Shown here piece by piece: positions 10,444 through 19,571 of a DNA stretch of 64,000 nucleotides. Location: the NCBI GenBank assembly GCA_029844215.1, contig CM056738.1, forward strand, positions 70,300,093 to 70,364,092. The letters run 5' to 3'. A program made the translations under genes and the position numbers. Source of the stretch: Przewalskia tangutica. Taxonomy: Eukaryota; Streptophyta; Magnoliopsida; Solanales; Solanaceae. The first letter of the stretch is position 1, and each line of letters opens with the position of its first letter. The notes under the pieces were generated by a model. The model had not been told where the DNA came from. It searched no databases and saw only the letters and a program-made list of their open reading frames with translations.

Positions 10444-10648
10444 TGTAAGATGATATTAATCTCCCTTGAAGAGTTTTTCTCATTAATATCAATATATATA
10501 GTGTACAATATTCATCCCTTATACAAGAAGAATCCTAGTCCTAATTACAAGAGGAATCCTAGTCTTACCATAATTATATTTACACAATATATGGAATATA
10601 TTCTAATTATGGGTAGAGATATTATTTTATACACTATACACATTTACA
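10444..10648 (-). mobile_element. 3' LTR of the chimeric copia (B type)
   Basis: 205 bp on the plus strand, tgtaagatgatattaatc to ctatacacatttaca, nearly identical to 17327-17531. On the minus strand it starts TGTAAATG and ends CATCTTACA. A purine-rich CTGAGGGGTG (minus) lies just upstream of it as polypurine tract. Confidence 0.88.
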
Positions 10649-11154
10649 CACCCCTCAGTCGGAGGCCGGACGCTGAGACTGGATCTGAAGTCAAGAAATA
10701 GCTGTCGAGGAAATCCTTTGGTGAATATATTGGCATACTGATAAGATGAGGGAACATGTAACACTCTGACATGGCCTAGCGCAACTTTCTCACAGACGAA
10801 ATATATGTCAATCTCAATGTGCTTGGTTCGCTGATGTTGAACTGGGTTGTGAGAAAGGTAGATTGCATATATGTTATCACAGTACACAATAGATGCCTGA
10901 CACAAAGGACACTGAAGTTCTAACAGTAAATTTCCGAGCCAACAAATCTCAGCTACCACATTTTCAACGCCTCTGTACTCAGCCTCGGCATTGGAATGAG
11001 ATAGGGTGACCTGTCGCTTGACAGACCAGGAAATCATATTATCCCCTAAAAAAACACAAAAGCCGGAGGTGGAACGTCGCGTGTCCGGACACCCAGCCCA
11101 ATCTGCATCCGTATATGAGAGCAACCTATTTGGTGCATAGGGGTATATGTGCAA
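10649..11154 (-). pseudogene. RNase H of the chimeric copia
   Basis: About 165 residues of Ty1/copia RNase H: SYTDADWAGCPDTRRSTSGF with the first catalytic aspartates, ISWSVKRQVTLSHSNAEAEY with the catalytic glutamate, and YCDNIYAIYLSHNP with the third acidic residue. The frame continues 22 bases into the LTR. This is the best-preserved RNase H of the family in the window. It is cut off from the RT by a frameshift near 11150. The sister copy (17532-18032) lacks Trp-Ser of ISWS and is broken at IDIY. Confidence 0.9.
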
Positions 11155-12005
11155 ATCATAATAAAGTGTGCCCTTAATGTATCAGATGATACGCTTAAAG
11201 ACAGTGAAATGAGACTCCCTGGGGCATGCATAAATAGGCATACCTGCTGAAAAACATAAGTAATGTCTGGCCTTATAAATGTGAGATACTGAAGTGCACT
11301 TGCAAAGCTCCTATATAGAGTAGGATCGGAGACTGGAGTAGGCATAACTTTGCAATTCATCTTATCCCTATACACAATCTCCCCTGCATACTTACATTGA
11401 CACAAGAATATGTGGTTGACAAACCTGGTCACTGATATCTCCAAAAAATAATTCAGCTTTTCTAAATCAGTCATTGCAAATTCGGTCTTAAGTAAGGCAA
11501 TAATCTCATTTTTCAACCCATCGGAGGAGGCAGTAAGAACAATATCATCCACATAAAGTAATAAGTAAACAATGCTACTACCTCGATGAAAAATAAAGAG
11601 TGATGTATAACTCTTGATGCATACAAACCCAATATACAAGATATACCTGAAAAAACGATCATACCACGCACGGGGGCCCTGTTTCAGGCCATATAATGAC
11701 TTACGGAGACGACACACATAGTGAGGGACTGCTGGATGGGTGAACCCTGGTGGCTGATGCATGTAGACTGTTTCTCTCAGGTCCCCATGTAAAAATGCAT
11801 TTTTCACATCAAGTTGATGTATCAGCGAGTGTTTGCCCATAGCTATGCTCAGAACTGTGCGAATGATAGCCGGTTTGACAATCAGGCTGAATGTCTCACC
11901 ACAATCAATGCTATCCCGCTGATTCGTGCCATTAGCCACAAGACGTGTCTTATACCTCTCAAGATCCCCATTATCTTTGATTTGTGACGAAATAGCCACA
12001 TACAA
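11125..12005 (-). pseudogene. Reverse transcriptase of the chimeric copia
   Basis: The frame from 12005 carries the complete copia RT palm: GETFSLIVKPAIIRTVL, LDVKNAFLHGDLRETVYM, SLYGLKQGPRAWYDRF and the catalytic YVDDIVL (codons at plus 11541-11555). RPDITYVFQQVCLFMHAP is near the end. It is almost identical to 18003-18883. The N-terminal portion is broken off at the cytosolic-linker end, and the frame shifts before RNase H, so no full pol exists. Confidence 0.92.
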
Positions 12006-12029
12006 CGAATCATATTTACCCCATCAGGT

Positions 12030-12552
12030 CTAGGTACTAGATCCCGTGTGTTGTTTAGTCAAAACATTGAATTTCTCAGACATAGCCGCATTCCAATTAG
12101 GGTCTTGTTTGGCCAATTTGGAGTTATTGGGCAGACAAGTTAAGTTGGACTTTGGATTTGAAGATTCTATGTTTGGCACGAGTCTCCATTTGGTGAGTAG
12201 GGACAGTGGGTGGCTGAGGCAGCTGAGTGGTGGGGTCCGAGATGGATGGTAAGGTCGGATATGGAGAGGTGGAGGCGGTCGCCGAGGCGCCGCAAGATCG
12301 AGATCGCGGTCGCGACGCTGACGACGGGTCAGAGACATCTTGGTCACTGGAAGAATGACGCCGCGGTGCCTCCATGATGGACCACGACGTTGATGACGAT
12401 GATGATTGTAGTTGACTGAGAATGATGGGAGAAATGGCAGACTCGTCAAGAAAGGAGTAATCTGGTTTTTGGAATTTTTGAATATTTGAAAACGGGAATG
12501 TGGTCTCGTCAAATGTGACGTGATGAGTTATGTGGATCTGACGAGTGGACAA
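12030..12552 (-). pseudogene. Integrase-RT linker of the chimeric copia (B type)
   Basis: Minus-strand residues MSTRQIHITHHVTFDETTFP open the same linker as in copia A. It is followed by a serine/proline-rich stretch that is frameshifted relative to 19163-19435, and by the LAKQDPNWNAAM motif that begins the copia RT domain. GC-rich words (gccgcggtgcc at 12360-12370) in this linker vary among the three copies. Confidence 0.85.
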
Positions 12553-12568
12553 GTCATAGCAGAGATAG

Positions 12569-12588
12569 CCCCTATGGTTCGGCGGGAA
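12569..12588. other. Crossover interval of the tandem duplication
   Basis: All three copies share cccctatggttcggcgggaa here. The last bases diagnostic of copia B lie at 12562 and 12568 (cagagatag, against catagataa in copia A at 5764-5772). The first base diagnostic of copia A lies at 12589 (aatcctagg, against aagtctagg in copia B at 19471). The exchange therefore happened within 20 bp, at a homologous position in both elements. Confidence 0.85.
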
Positions 12589-12700
12589 TCCTAGGAAGAC
12601 ACATGGAATAGACCTAGGAGCAAGCTTGTGGGGGGCGGTAGAGCTAAGATTGGGATATCACAGACAACCGAAAATTCGTAGATGATCATAGGAGGGGACT

Positions 12701-13213
12701 CTATGGTAGAGGATTTCGCCTAGTAGGGAGAATATTTAGAATGTATTCTGACATTTTAGCAGCATAGACCCAGAAGGGTGGAGGGAGGTAGGCATGAATC
12801 AATAGAGTGCGAACCATATTGTTAATGGTGCAGATGATTCTTTCAGTTTTACCGTTTTGTGGTGAGGTATGAGGGCAGGAGAAGCGAAAGACCATGCCAT
12901 TATTGGTACAAAAGCGGTGAAACATAGAGTTATTGAATTCACGACCATTATCACACTGAAATGATTTTATACCTTTTCCAAATTGTGTTTGAATGAACTG
13001 GCGAAACTCAAGAAATTTGACAAACACTTCCGATTTAAATTTAAGAGGATATAACCAAACGTAGTGTGAGAAATCATCAAGCAACACAAGATAGTATTTA
13101 TGACCGAGAGAACTAGAGATATGAGATGTCCATAAATCGGCATGTATGATATCAAAGGGAGCAAATGTAACACCAGAAGACGAATATGTTTGCCTAAAGA
13201 GCAAGAAACACAA
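12701..13213 (-). pseudogene. Integrase core of the chimeric copia (A type)
   Basis: Protein identical to that at 5905-6417, with D in HADLWTS, D in QCDNGREFNN and E in NGKTERII. Both copies share the same frame breaks on either side, so those breaks predate the duplication. The identity supports a recent duplication date. Confidence 0.9.
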
Positions 13214-13325
13214 TTTTGGGCAAGTTTTCCATTACAAGCAATAAAATTGTTGCCTCTAAGAAAATTAAAAACTGGGGTTCCTGGGTGACCAAACCTATTA
13301 TGCCATGTTGAGGAAGAAATAATCG

Positions 13326-13703
13326 CTAGAGTGACGGGATAGCAAGATCTGGCAGCGGGGGTGGAAGTGAATGTATAAAGATCCCCCGTGCTATTGCATC
13401 TCGTAAGAGGTGTCCCGTATGAAGATCCTTCACAGTAAAACCAAAAGGGTCAAAATCCATAGAGACAGAATTATTACGAGTAAATTGGCGAACAGATATG
13501 AGATTTTTAATCATGTGTGGGGAATATAGGGTGTTTTTGAGGGAGAAGGGTGGATGAGGAGGTTGTGTGTATGAGGTACCATAACCTTTAACTAGAATGC
13601 GTTGTCCACTACCAACTGTAACATATTGAGGATGTTTTAAACTAAACAATTTAGGAATAGTACATGCAGACTGGGTGATGTGAGATGTGACGCCTGAGTC
13701 CAT
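13326..13703 (-). pseudogene. Protease of the chimeric copia (A type)
   Basis: Starts MDSGVTSHIT and is 125 residues to the stop. It is identical to 6530-6904 except at the C-terminal end, where this copy has an intact ctggcagcggggg run. The upstream TAG (13707-13709) separating it from gag is shared with copia A. Confidence 0.9.
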
Positions 13704-13709
13704 GTACTA

Positions 13710-14861
13710 AGTATTGTCAGGTTGTTGCATAGAGAGGGTGCTGAACGCCTGACCCAACTCAATGGGTGTCATGCCGGAGGAGGGCTGCGGGACCTAACCT
13801 TGCATGAAGTGGGCCTGCTGCGAGGCTGGAGCGGGTCCTAACAAACCGGGGTAAGAATACGGATTGTAGGACTGCTGGTACGGGAATGGACTTGGCGTCG
13901 AGGCTCTGAACTGGGGCACCGCGGCTCTGTACTGGGGCGCCGCGGTCATGTATTGGGGCGCCGCGATGCTGTACGGATACTGATGCGGCACCGCGGCCCA
14001 ATTGTTCTGCGATCCCTGTTGTTGTTATTGTTGCTGCTGACCGCTACCCTTGCCACGACCACGACCTCCTCTGCCGCCGCGACCCTTGCCACCTTTGTCG
14101 ACGCGTCCCTGTCGCGGTTGAGAGTTGTCAGGTGGCGTCTGATCTTGGGGTTGTGTGTCTTCAACTAACACCTGCTGGGCGTGCTCATCCTGCTTAGCAC
14201 GACGGGTTTCTTCGGGCAACAATTGTGAGCGAGCTTTGTTAAAACTAGGTAGCGGATCTGCCTGTTGAATCATGGTGACCAAAGTATCATATTCACCTTT
14301 AGTAAGGCCTGCGATTATTTGTAGCACCATTTTATCGTCAGTAACAGGCGTGCCGACGTTGGAGAGTTTATCCGCTAGAAGTTTAAGCTGCTTGCAGTAC
14401 TCTGAGACATTGGAAAAAATTTCAAGACGTGTTTTGTTGAACTGTTCTTCCAAGTACACGACGCGAGTGTGCTTGTTGTCCTGAAAAATTTCCTCCAAAC
14501 GATTCCACAGGTCAAGGGCTGTGGAGTCAGATTTCATGATAGTAAGGAGCAAATCCTGAGAGATACTACCATAGATCCATTGTTTGACGCCGGCGTCGAG
14601 GCGACGCCAAGTAGAATCATCAACCTCCGGAGGGCGCGGAATGGTGTCATCAATGTGATCAAGCACGTTATAGAGACATGCATGATTGCGAAACAGTTCA
14701 ACTCAAGGAGAGTACTGACCGTTTTCTTGATCAAGAAGGATGGGGATATGGTTCTTGATGTTGGAAATAGTTAGGGCGGGGTGAAAAGATGGTGACGACT
14801 TGGTGATGGGATTTGTGGAGGTAGATTCGTCAGAAAGTGTGGAAGAATCAGGGGTAGCCAT
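13710..14861 (-). pseudogene. gag of the chimeric copia (A type)
   Basis: ATG at 14861-14859. The first ~52 codons are open, then TGA interrupts the block that in copia B reads QYWSWVELF. A long open part follows from 14666 to 14025: LDHIDDTIPRPPEVDD, RLEEIFQDNKHTRVV, YCKQLKLLADKLSNVG, QADPLPSFNKARSQLLPEE and the basic GRGGRGGRGRGKG tail. A TAA inside the glutamine run at 14025 ends it. Downstream in the same frame lies an AAPQY/AAVPQ repeat region. No CCHC zinc knuckle is visible; the Arg/Gly tail probably binds RNA instead (inference). Confidence 0.88.
13915..14002 (-). repeat. GC-palindrome repeats inside gag
   Basis: Four related words, ggcaccgcgg, ggcgccgcgg, ggcgccgcga and ggcaccgcgg, recur at about 30-bp spacing and encode the AAVP/AAP units of the gag C-terminus. 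The same words occur in LTRs and leaders of unrelated elements in this window. Copia A has the block at 7108-7192 with altered spacing. Confidence 0.75.
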
Positions 14862-14925
14862 TTAGAGAAGAGAGAAAAAAAAAACCCAAAAATTCGTGTA
14901 GCAGCGCCGCGACTGAGAGAAACCC

Positions 14926-14942
14926 GAGGGGGGGGGGGGGGG
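14926..14942 (+). repeat. G homopolymer in the copia leader
   Basis: A run of about 15 G between gag and the primer-binding site of the chimeric element. The equivalent place in copia B (32430-32442) also has a G run, while copia A has only gtgggg. Length should be treated as uncertain. Confidence 0.7.
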
Positions 14943-14984
14943 CTCACGAGAGAAGGAGAGAAATTTTTAGGGTTTTAGGTTTTA

Positions 14985-14998
14985 GGCTCTTGATACCA
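14985..14998 (-). promoter_or_regulatory. Primer-binding site of the chimeric copia
   Basis: The minus strand reads TGGTATCAAGAGCC next to the LTR end, identical to copia A. Confidence 0.85.
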
Positions 14999-15209
14999 TG
15001 TGAGATGATATTAATCTCCCTTGGAGAATCTTTCATTAATATCAAAATATATATAGAGTACAATGTTCATCCCTTATACAATAGAAATTCTAAATCTATA
15101 TAAAAGAGGAATCATAGTCTTACCATAATTATATTTACACAATATATAAAAATATTCTAATTATGGATAGGGATACAATTGTTTCTATAATATATATGTT
15201 TACCGTACA
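14999..15209 (-). mobile_element. 5' LTR of the chimeric copia (A type)
   Basis: Starts tgtgagatgatattaatc and ends gtttaccgtaca (plus strand). It matches 8154-8358 and differs from the B-type LTR at the other end of the same element. The outer border could lie up to 35 bp further right. Confidence 0.75.
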
Positions 15210-15299
15210 AGTTTTCATTTTCAATACATTATATTATTATAGTACAAGTTCCGTTTTAGTTGTGGGGAGGGGTTGTCGGGGAGGCATGCAGGTGGATGG

Positions 15300-15495
15300 G
15301 GTTGGCGGGAGGGGTGGCGGGGCGGGGATCAAATTCGGTCCGAAAACCCGGATCGGACCGAAATTGACACGGACCGGACCGGACCGAGAAATTCGGTCCG
15401 GTCTTAGGTCCGGATAATCCCAAAGTTCGGTCCTCGGTCCGGTCCGGTTCGGTCCGGTCCGATCCGGTTTTGACCCTTTGTGCACCCCTAGGTGG
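15300..15495 (+). repeat. GGTCCG-rich repeat block (copy 2)
   Basis: Regular runs of cggaccggaccggacc and ggtccggtccggttcggtcc form a potential set of hairpins. The block ends tttgtgcacccctagg. It is the better-preserved partner of 8420-8625. Confidence 0.65.
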
Positions 15496-16394
15496 GGGTG
15501 GGGGTGGTCACTTTTTTAACTTCTGAAAAATAACTTTTGCTACTCTCCGAAAATACTTATTTTCTTTCAAAATCTTGGCCACACAACCCACTTTTTTTTA
15601 TAATAATTACTTTTTTTTTAAAAAAATAAACACTTTTTGCCTGCTATTTGTCCCTTTTGGAGAAGCAACTTTTGTAATGGATTGGGTGTGTCCGAAAATA
15701 GTTTTTGGGGGAGGATAGGTACCAATTCCCCTCTCTTACATGTATTTACATTGATTATTAATTTACGTTGTCGGGGTATTGCAAAATTCCACACCAAAGG
15801 TTTTTTTTAACTGACAAATGATTTTATTTATTTATTTATTTATAATCACTTCACTGGAGATTACATCGGACTTGATAGCACATAGATTACCTAACTTAAC
15901 TAGATTACTACAAGCAAAGGAAGATAATTTTCTAGTAACATATTATTCTTCCATATTTACTAGTACTTGATTCATAACAAAAGCTGGCGGGTTATATGAT
16001 TATCTTCTTCTCCTAAGGCCCCTTGATGTGCCATGGTATGAGCTCCTTGATTAGCTTTCTAAAGCAGTTTCGGATCATCAGATTCCTCAATCTCTTCATC
16101 CAATACATGTTTTGAGAAGTAAGATCATTATATAAAGGTGAGTTTGTATTGATAATTGTTTGAATATATTTGGTAAATATTCTTAGTGATCTTTTATATT
16201 AGTTAGGTGTATAATTAGTTTTCGTAGTTATAGCCTAGAATCATCATTGTACTTCATGTATATAAGCTAATTATTAAACTAATGAAAATAATCAAGAAAT
16301 TATCCTCTTTCATGATATCGGTTAGCCTAGGGCAAATCTTCCTCTCTTCTCCTCCCTCCTCTCTTCCTCCGCCCAAACTCTCTTCCCATAAGCC
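15496..16394. other. Non-coding spacer (copy 2)
   Basis: Repeat of 8626-9509. No gene is seen on either strand. Confidence 0.5.
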
Positions 16395-17081
16395 ATGTTT
16401 GACACAAAGATTACCTTCCATGCTGCTCTTGCAGTCTCTAACATCAAGAACAATATTTCCATCGTCCTTGAAATGGAGAACGTCCAATATGCGACATGGG
16501 TGGAGCTTTTTAAAATTCACGCAAGGTCTCATAAAGTCCTCTATCACATCGTCAAATCGGAAAAAGGCAAGGAGAATGTGTCATCCACCGATGATAAAAT
16601 GGAATTATAGACAACTCTTGATGCTACGGTCTTACATTGGATTTATTCCACCATCTCTACGGACCTCTCGCATACAATTGTCGAACCCGGCACAACGACA
16701 ATGGAAGCTTGGAATAGGTTGCGTGATATATTCCAAGATAACAAAAATTCTCATGCCGTAACACTTGAGCAAGAATTCTCTCACAAAACTATGGAGGATT
16801 TCCTGAATGCCTCCGCATATTGTCAAAGGCTCAAGGAATTGTCGGATCAACTCAAGAACGTCAGAGCACCGGTCACGAATGATTGTCTTGTTCTTCAAAT
16901 GGCTGAGGGCCTCACCGAAGCTTATAATAGGGTTGAAACTCTCCTTCACCAAAGCAATCATCTTCCTCCTTTCTACCAAGCTCGTTCCATGCTCACACTT
17001 GAAGATGCGAGATTGGCTAAAAAGGTCACAACCGGAGAAAATTCTGCCATGATGACTGCATTATTTAGTTTGCCAAAGTAA
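16395..17081 (+). pseudogene. Plus-strand copia-type gag pseudogene (copy 2)
   Basis: Same protein as 9510-10196 with one change (NKNSHAV for NKYSHAV). It has the same internal TAG and the same terminal 30-bp duplication. The shared defects show that it was already a pseudogene when the block duplicated. Confidence 0.8.
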
Positions 17082-17144
17082 TCATCTTCCTCCTTTCTAC
17101 CAAGCCCGTTTCAATCTCCAAGGGTACGGAAGAATTTGAAGCCG

Positions 17145-17321
17145 CTAGTTAATAATATTATACGTGAATATCCATACTATTGTCCTCTTGAGGGTTAATA
17201 ATATTATACGTGGATGCGGAGTTAAATAACCCATTAGATGAAAGAGCCCAAACCGAGTATCCGAGAATGTATAACTATTAGCATAATAGCATCCACAAAG
17301 ATATCTTTAATTTCATCCGAT
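17145..17321 (-). pseudogene. LINE C-terminal fragment (copy 2)
   Basis: Duplicate of 10262-10438. Around 17247-17273 the words aactggagtatctggag of copy 1 read aaccgagtatccgag, which destroys the DTPVWAL frame. It ends at the CAACT target site of copia B. Confidence 0.7.
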
Positions 17322-17326
17322 CAACT

Positions 17327-17531
17327 TGTAAGATGATATTAATCTCCCTTGAAGAGTTTTTCTCATTAATATCAATATATATAGTGTACAATATTCATCC
17401 CTTATACAAGAAGAATCCTAGTCCTAATTACAAGAGGAATCCTAGTCTTACCATAATTATATTTACACAATATATGGAATATATTCTAATTATGGGTAGA
17501 GATATTATTTTATACACTATACACATTTACA
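17327..17531 (-). mobile_element. 3' LTR of copia B
   Basis: 205 bp, tgtaagatg to cacatttaca on the plus strand. The minus-strand start TGTAAATG and end CATCTTACA are short inverted ends. It is preceded on the minus strand by CTGAGGGGTG as polypurine tract. Confidence 0.9.
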
Positions 17532-18032
17532 CACCCCTCAGTCGGAGGCCGGACGCTGAGACTGGATCTGAAGTCAAGAAATAGCTGTCGAGGAAATCCT
17601 TTGGTGAATATATTGGCATACTGATAAGATGAGGGAACATGTAACACTCTGACATGGCCTAGCGCAACTTTCTCACGCATTTAAATATATGTCAATCTCA
17701 ATGTGCTTGGTTCGCTGATGTTGAACTGGGTTGTGAGAAAGGTAGATTGCATATATGTTATCACAGTACACAATAGATGCCTGACACAAAGGACACTGAA
17801 GTTCTAACAGTAAATTTCCGAGCCAACAAATCTCAGCTACCACATTTTCAACGCCTCTGTACTCAGCCTCGGCATTGGAATGAGATAGGGTGACCTGTCG
17901 CTTGACAGAAATCATATTATCCCCTAAAAAAACACAAAAGCCGGAGGTGGAACGTCGCGTGTCCGGACACCCAGCCCAATCTGCATCCGTATATGAGAGC
18001 AACCTATTTGGTGCATAGGGGTATATGTGCAA
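17532..18032 (-). pseudogene. RNase H of copia B
   Basis: Carries the TDADWAGCPDTRRSTSGF and NAEAEYRGVENVVAE motifs. Six bases that encode Trp-Ser (ISWS in the sister copy) are missing near 17910. The frame ends at IDIYLNA, because gcattta replaces cagacgaa around 17675. It is nonfunctional. Confidence 0.88.
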
Positions 18033-18883
18033 ATCATAATAAAGTGTGCCCTTAATGTATCAGATGATACGCTTAAAGACAGTGAAATGAGACTCCCTGG
18101 GGCATGCATAAATAGGCATACCTGCTGAAAAACATAAGTAATGTCTGGCCTTATAAATGTGAGATACTGAAGTGCACTTGCAAAGCTCCTATATAGAGTA
18201 GGATCGGAGACTGGAGTAGGCATAACTTTGCAATTCATCTTATCCCTATACACAATCTCCCCTGCATACTTACATTGACACAAGAATATGTGGTTGGCAA
18301 ACCTGGTCACTGATATCTCCAAAAAATAATTCAGCTTTTCTAAATCAGTCATTGCAAATTCGGTCTTAAGTAAGGCAATAATCTCATTTTTCAACCCATC
18401 GGAGGAGGCAGTAAGAACAATATCATCCACATAAAGTAATAAGTAAACAATGCTACTACCTCGATGAAAAATAAAGAGTGATGTATAACTCTTGATGCAT
18501 ACAAACCCAATATACAAGATATACCTGAAAAAACGATCATACCACGCACGGGGGCCCTGTTTCAGGCCATATAATGACTTACGGAGACGACACACATAGT
18601 GAGGGACTGCTGGATGGGTGAACCCTGGTGGCTGATGCATGTAGACTGTTTCTCTCAGGTCCCCATGTAAAAATGCATTTTTCACATCAAGTTGATGTAT
18701 CAGCGAGTGTTTGCCCATAGCTATGCTCAGAACTGTGCGAATGATAGCCGGTTTGACAATCAGGCTGAATGTCTCACCACAATCAATGCTATCCCGCTGA
18801 TTCGTGCCATTAGCCACAAGACGTGTCTTATACCTCTCAAGATCCCCATTATCTTTGATTTGTGACGAAATAGCCACATACAA
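18003..18883 (-). pseudogene. Reverse transcriptase of copia B
   Basis: Same motif set as 11125-12005 (LDVKNAFLHGDLRETVYM, YGLKQGPRAWYDRF, YVDDIVL). One residue differs (TRFANH against TRFVNH). The frame shifts into RNase H near 18030. The catalytic aspartates are intact, but the polyprotein is not. Confidence 0.92.
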
Positions 18884-18909
18884 CGAATCATATTTACCCC
18901 ATCAGGTCT

Positions 18910-19435
18910 AGGTACTAGATCCCGTGTGTTGTTTAGTCAAAACATTGAATTTCTCAGACATAGCCGCATTCCAATTAGGGTCTTGTTTGGCCAATTTGGA
19001 GTTATTGGGCAGACAAGTTAAGTTGGACTTTGGATTTGAAGATTCTATGTTTGGCACGAGTCTCCATTTGGTGAGTAGGGACAGTGGGTGGCTGAGGCAG
19101 CTGAGTGGTGGGGTCCGAGATGGATGGTAAGGTCGGATATGGAGAGGGTGGAGGTGAAGCCGTCAGAGGCGCCGCGGCATCGAGATCAAGGGCCGCGACG
19201 CTGACGACGGGTCAGAGACATCTTGGTCACTGGAAGAATGACGCCGCGGTGCCTCCATGATGGACCACGACGTTGATGACGATGATGATTGTAGTTGACT
19301 GAGAATGATGGGAGAAATGGCAGGCTCGTCAAGAAAGGAGTAATCTGGTTTTTGGAATTTTTGAAGATTTGAAAACGGGAATGTGGTCTCGTCGAATGTG
19401 ACGTGATGAGTTATGTGGATCTGACGAGTGGACAA
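18910..19435 (-). pseudogene. Integrase-RT linker of copia B
   Basis: Opens MSTRQIHITHHVTFDE and is open to 19163. Further bases to 18910 correspond to LAKQDPNWNAAM in another frame. The region around 19160-19200 (gcgccgcggca, gccgcgacgctg) differs from the chimeric copy by several small gains and losses in a GC-rich patch. Confidence 0.8.
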
Positions 19436-19566
19436 GTCATAGCAGAGATAGCCCCTATGGTTCGGCGGGAAGTCTAGGTAGACACATGAAGTGGTCCGGG
19501 ATCTAGTTTGTGGGGGGCAGTAGAGGCAAGGTTAGGATAACATAGACAACCGAATATCCATAAATG
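19436..19566 (-). pseudogene. Copia B integrase C-terminal end, left of the Tat insertion
   Basis: Homologous to 5757-5890 but clearly diverged after 19470. It continues at 30208 after removal of the inserted element and one ATCGT repeat, where gatcgtaagaagggactc corresponds to gatcataggaggggactc in copia A. Confidence 0.8.
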
Positions 19567-19571
19567 ATCGT

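Larger units (their letters stand above)
10439..15214 (-). mobile_element. Chimeric copia: 3' half copia B, 5' half copia A
   Basis: From 10444 to 12568 the sequence matches copia B (17327-19451). From 12589 to 15209 it matches copia A (5793-8358). The two LTRs of this element are therefore of different subtypes (plus end ...cacatttaca versus ...taccgtaca), unlike a normal insertion, whose LTRs are copied from one template. The left flank CAACT (10439-10443) is the copia B target site; no matching repeat is found at the right. It arose by recombination, not by transposition. Confidence 0.88.
5773..19451. repeat. Direct tandem duplication, 6.8 kb + 6.9 kb
   Basis: 5773-12568 (6796 bp) and 12569-19451 (6883 bp) carry the same series: copia A 5' half, GGTCCG block, spacer, plus-strand gag, LINE fragment, copia B 3' half. 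Corresponding genes are offset by 6796 at the left and 6878-6885 at the right. Most of the 87-bp length difference comes from small losses in copy 1. Outside clustered mismatch patches the copies look almost identical. Confidence 0.92.
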
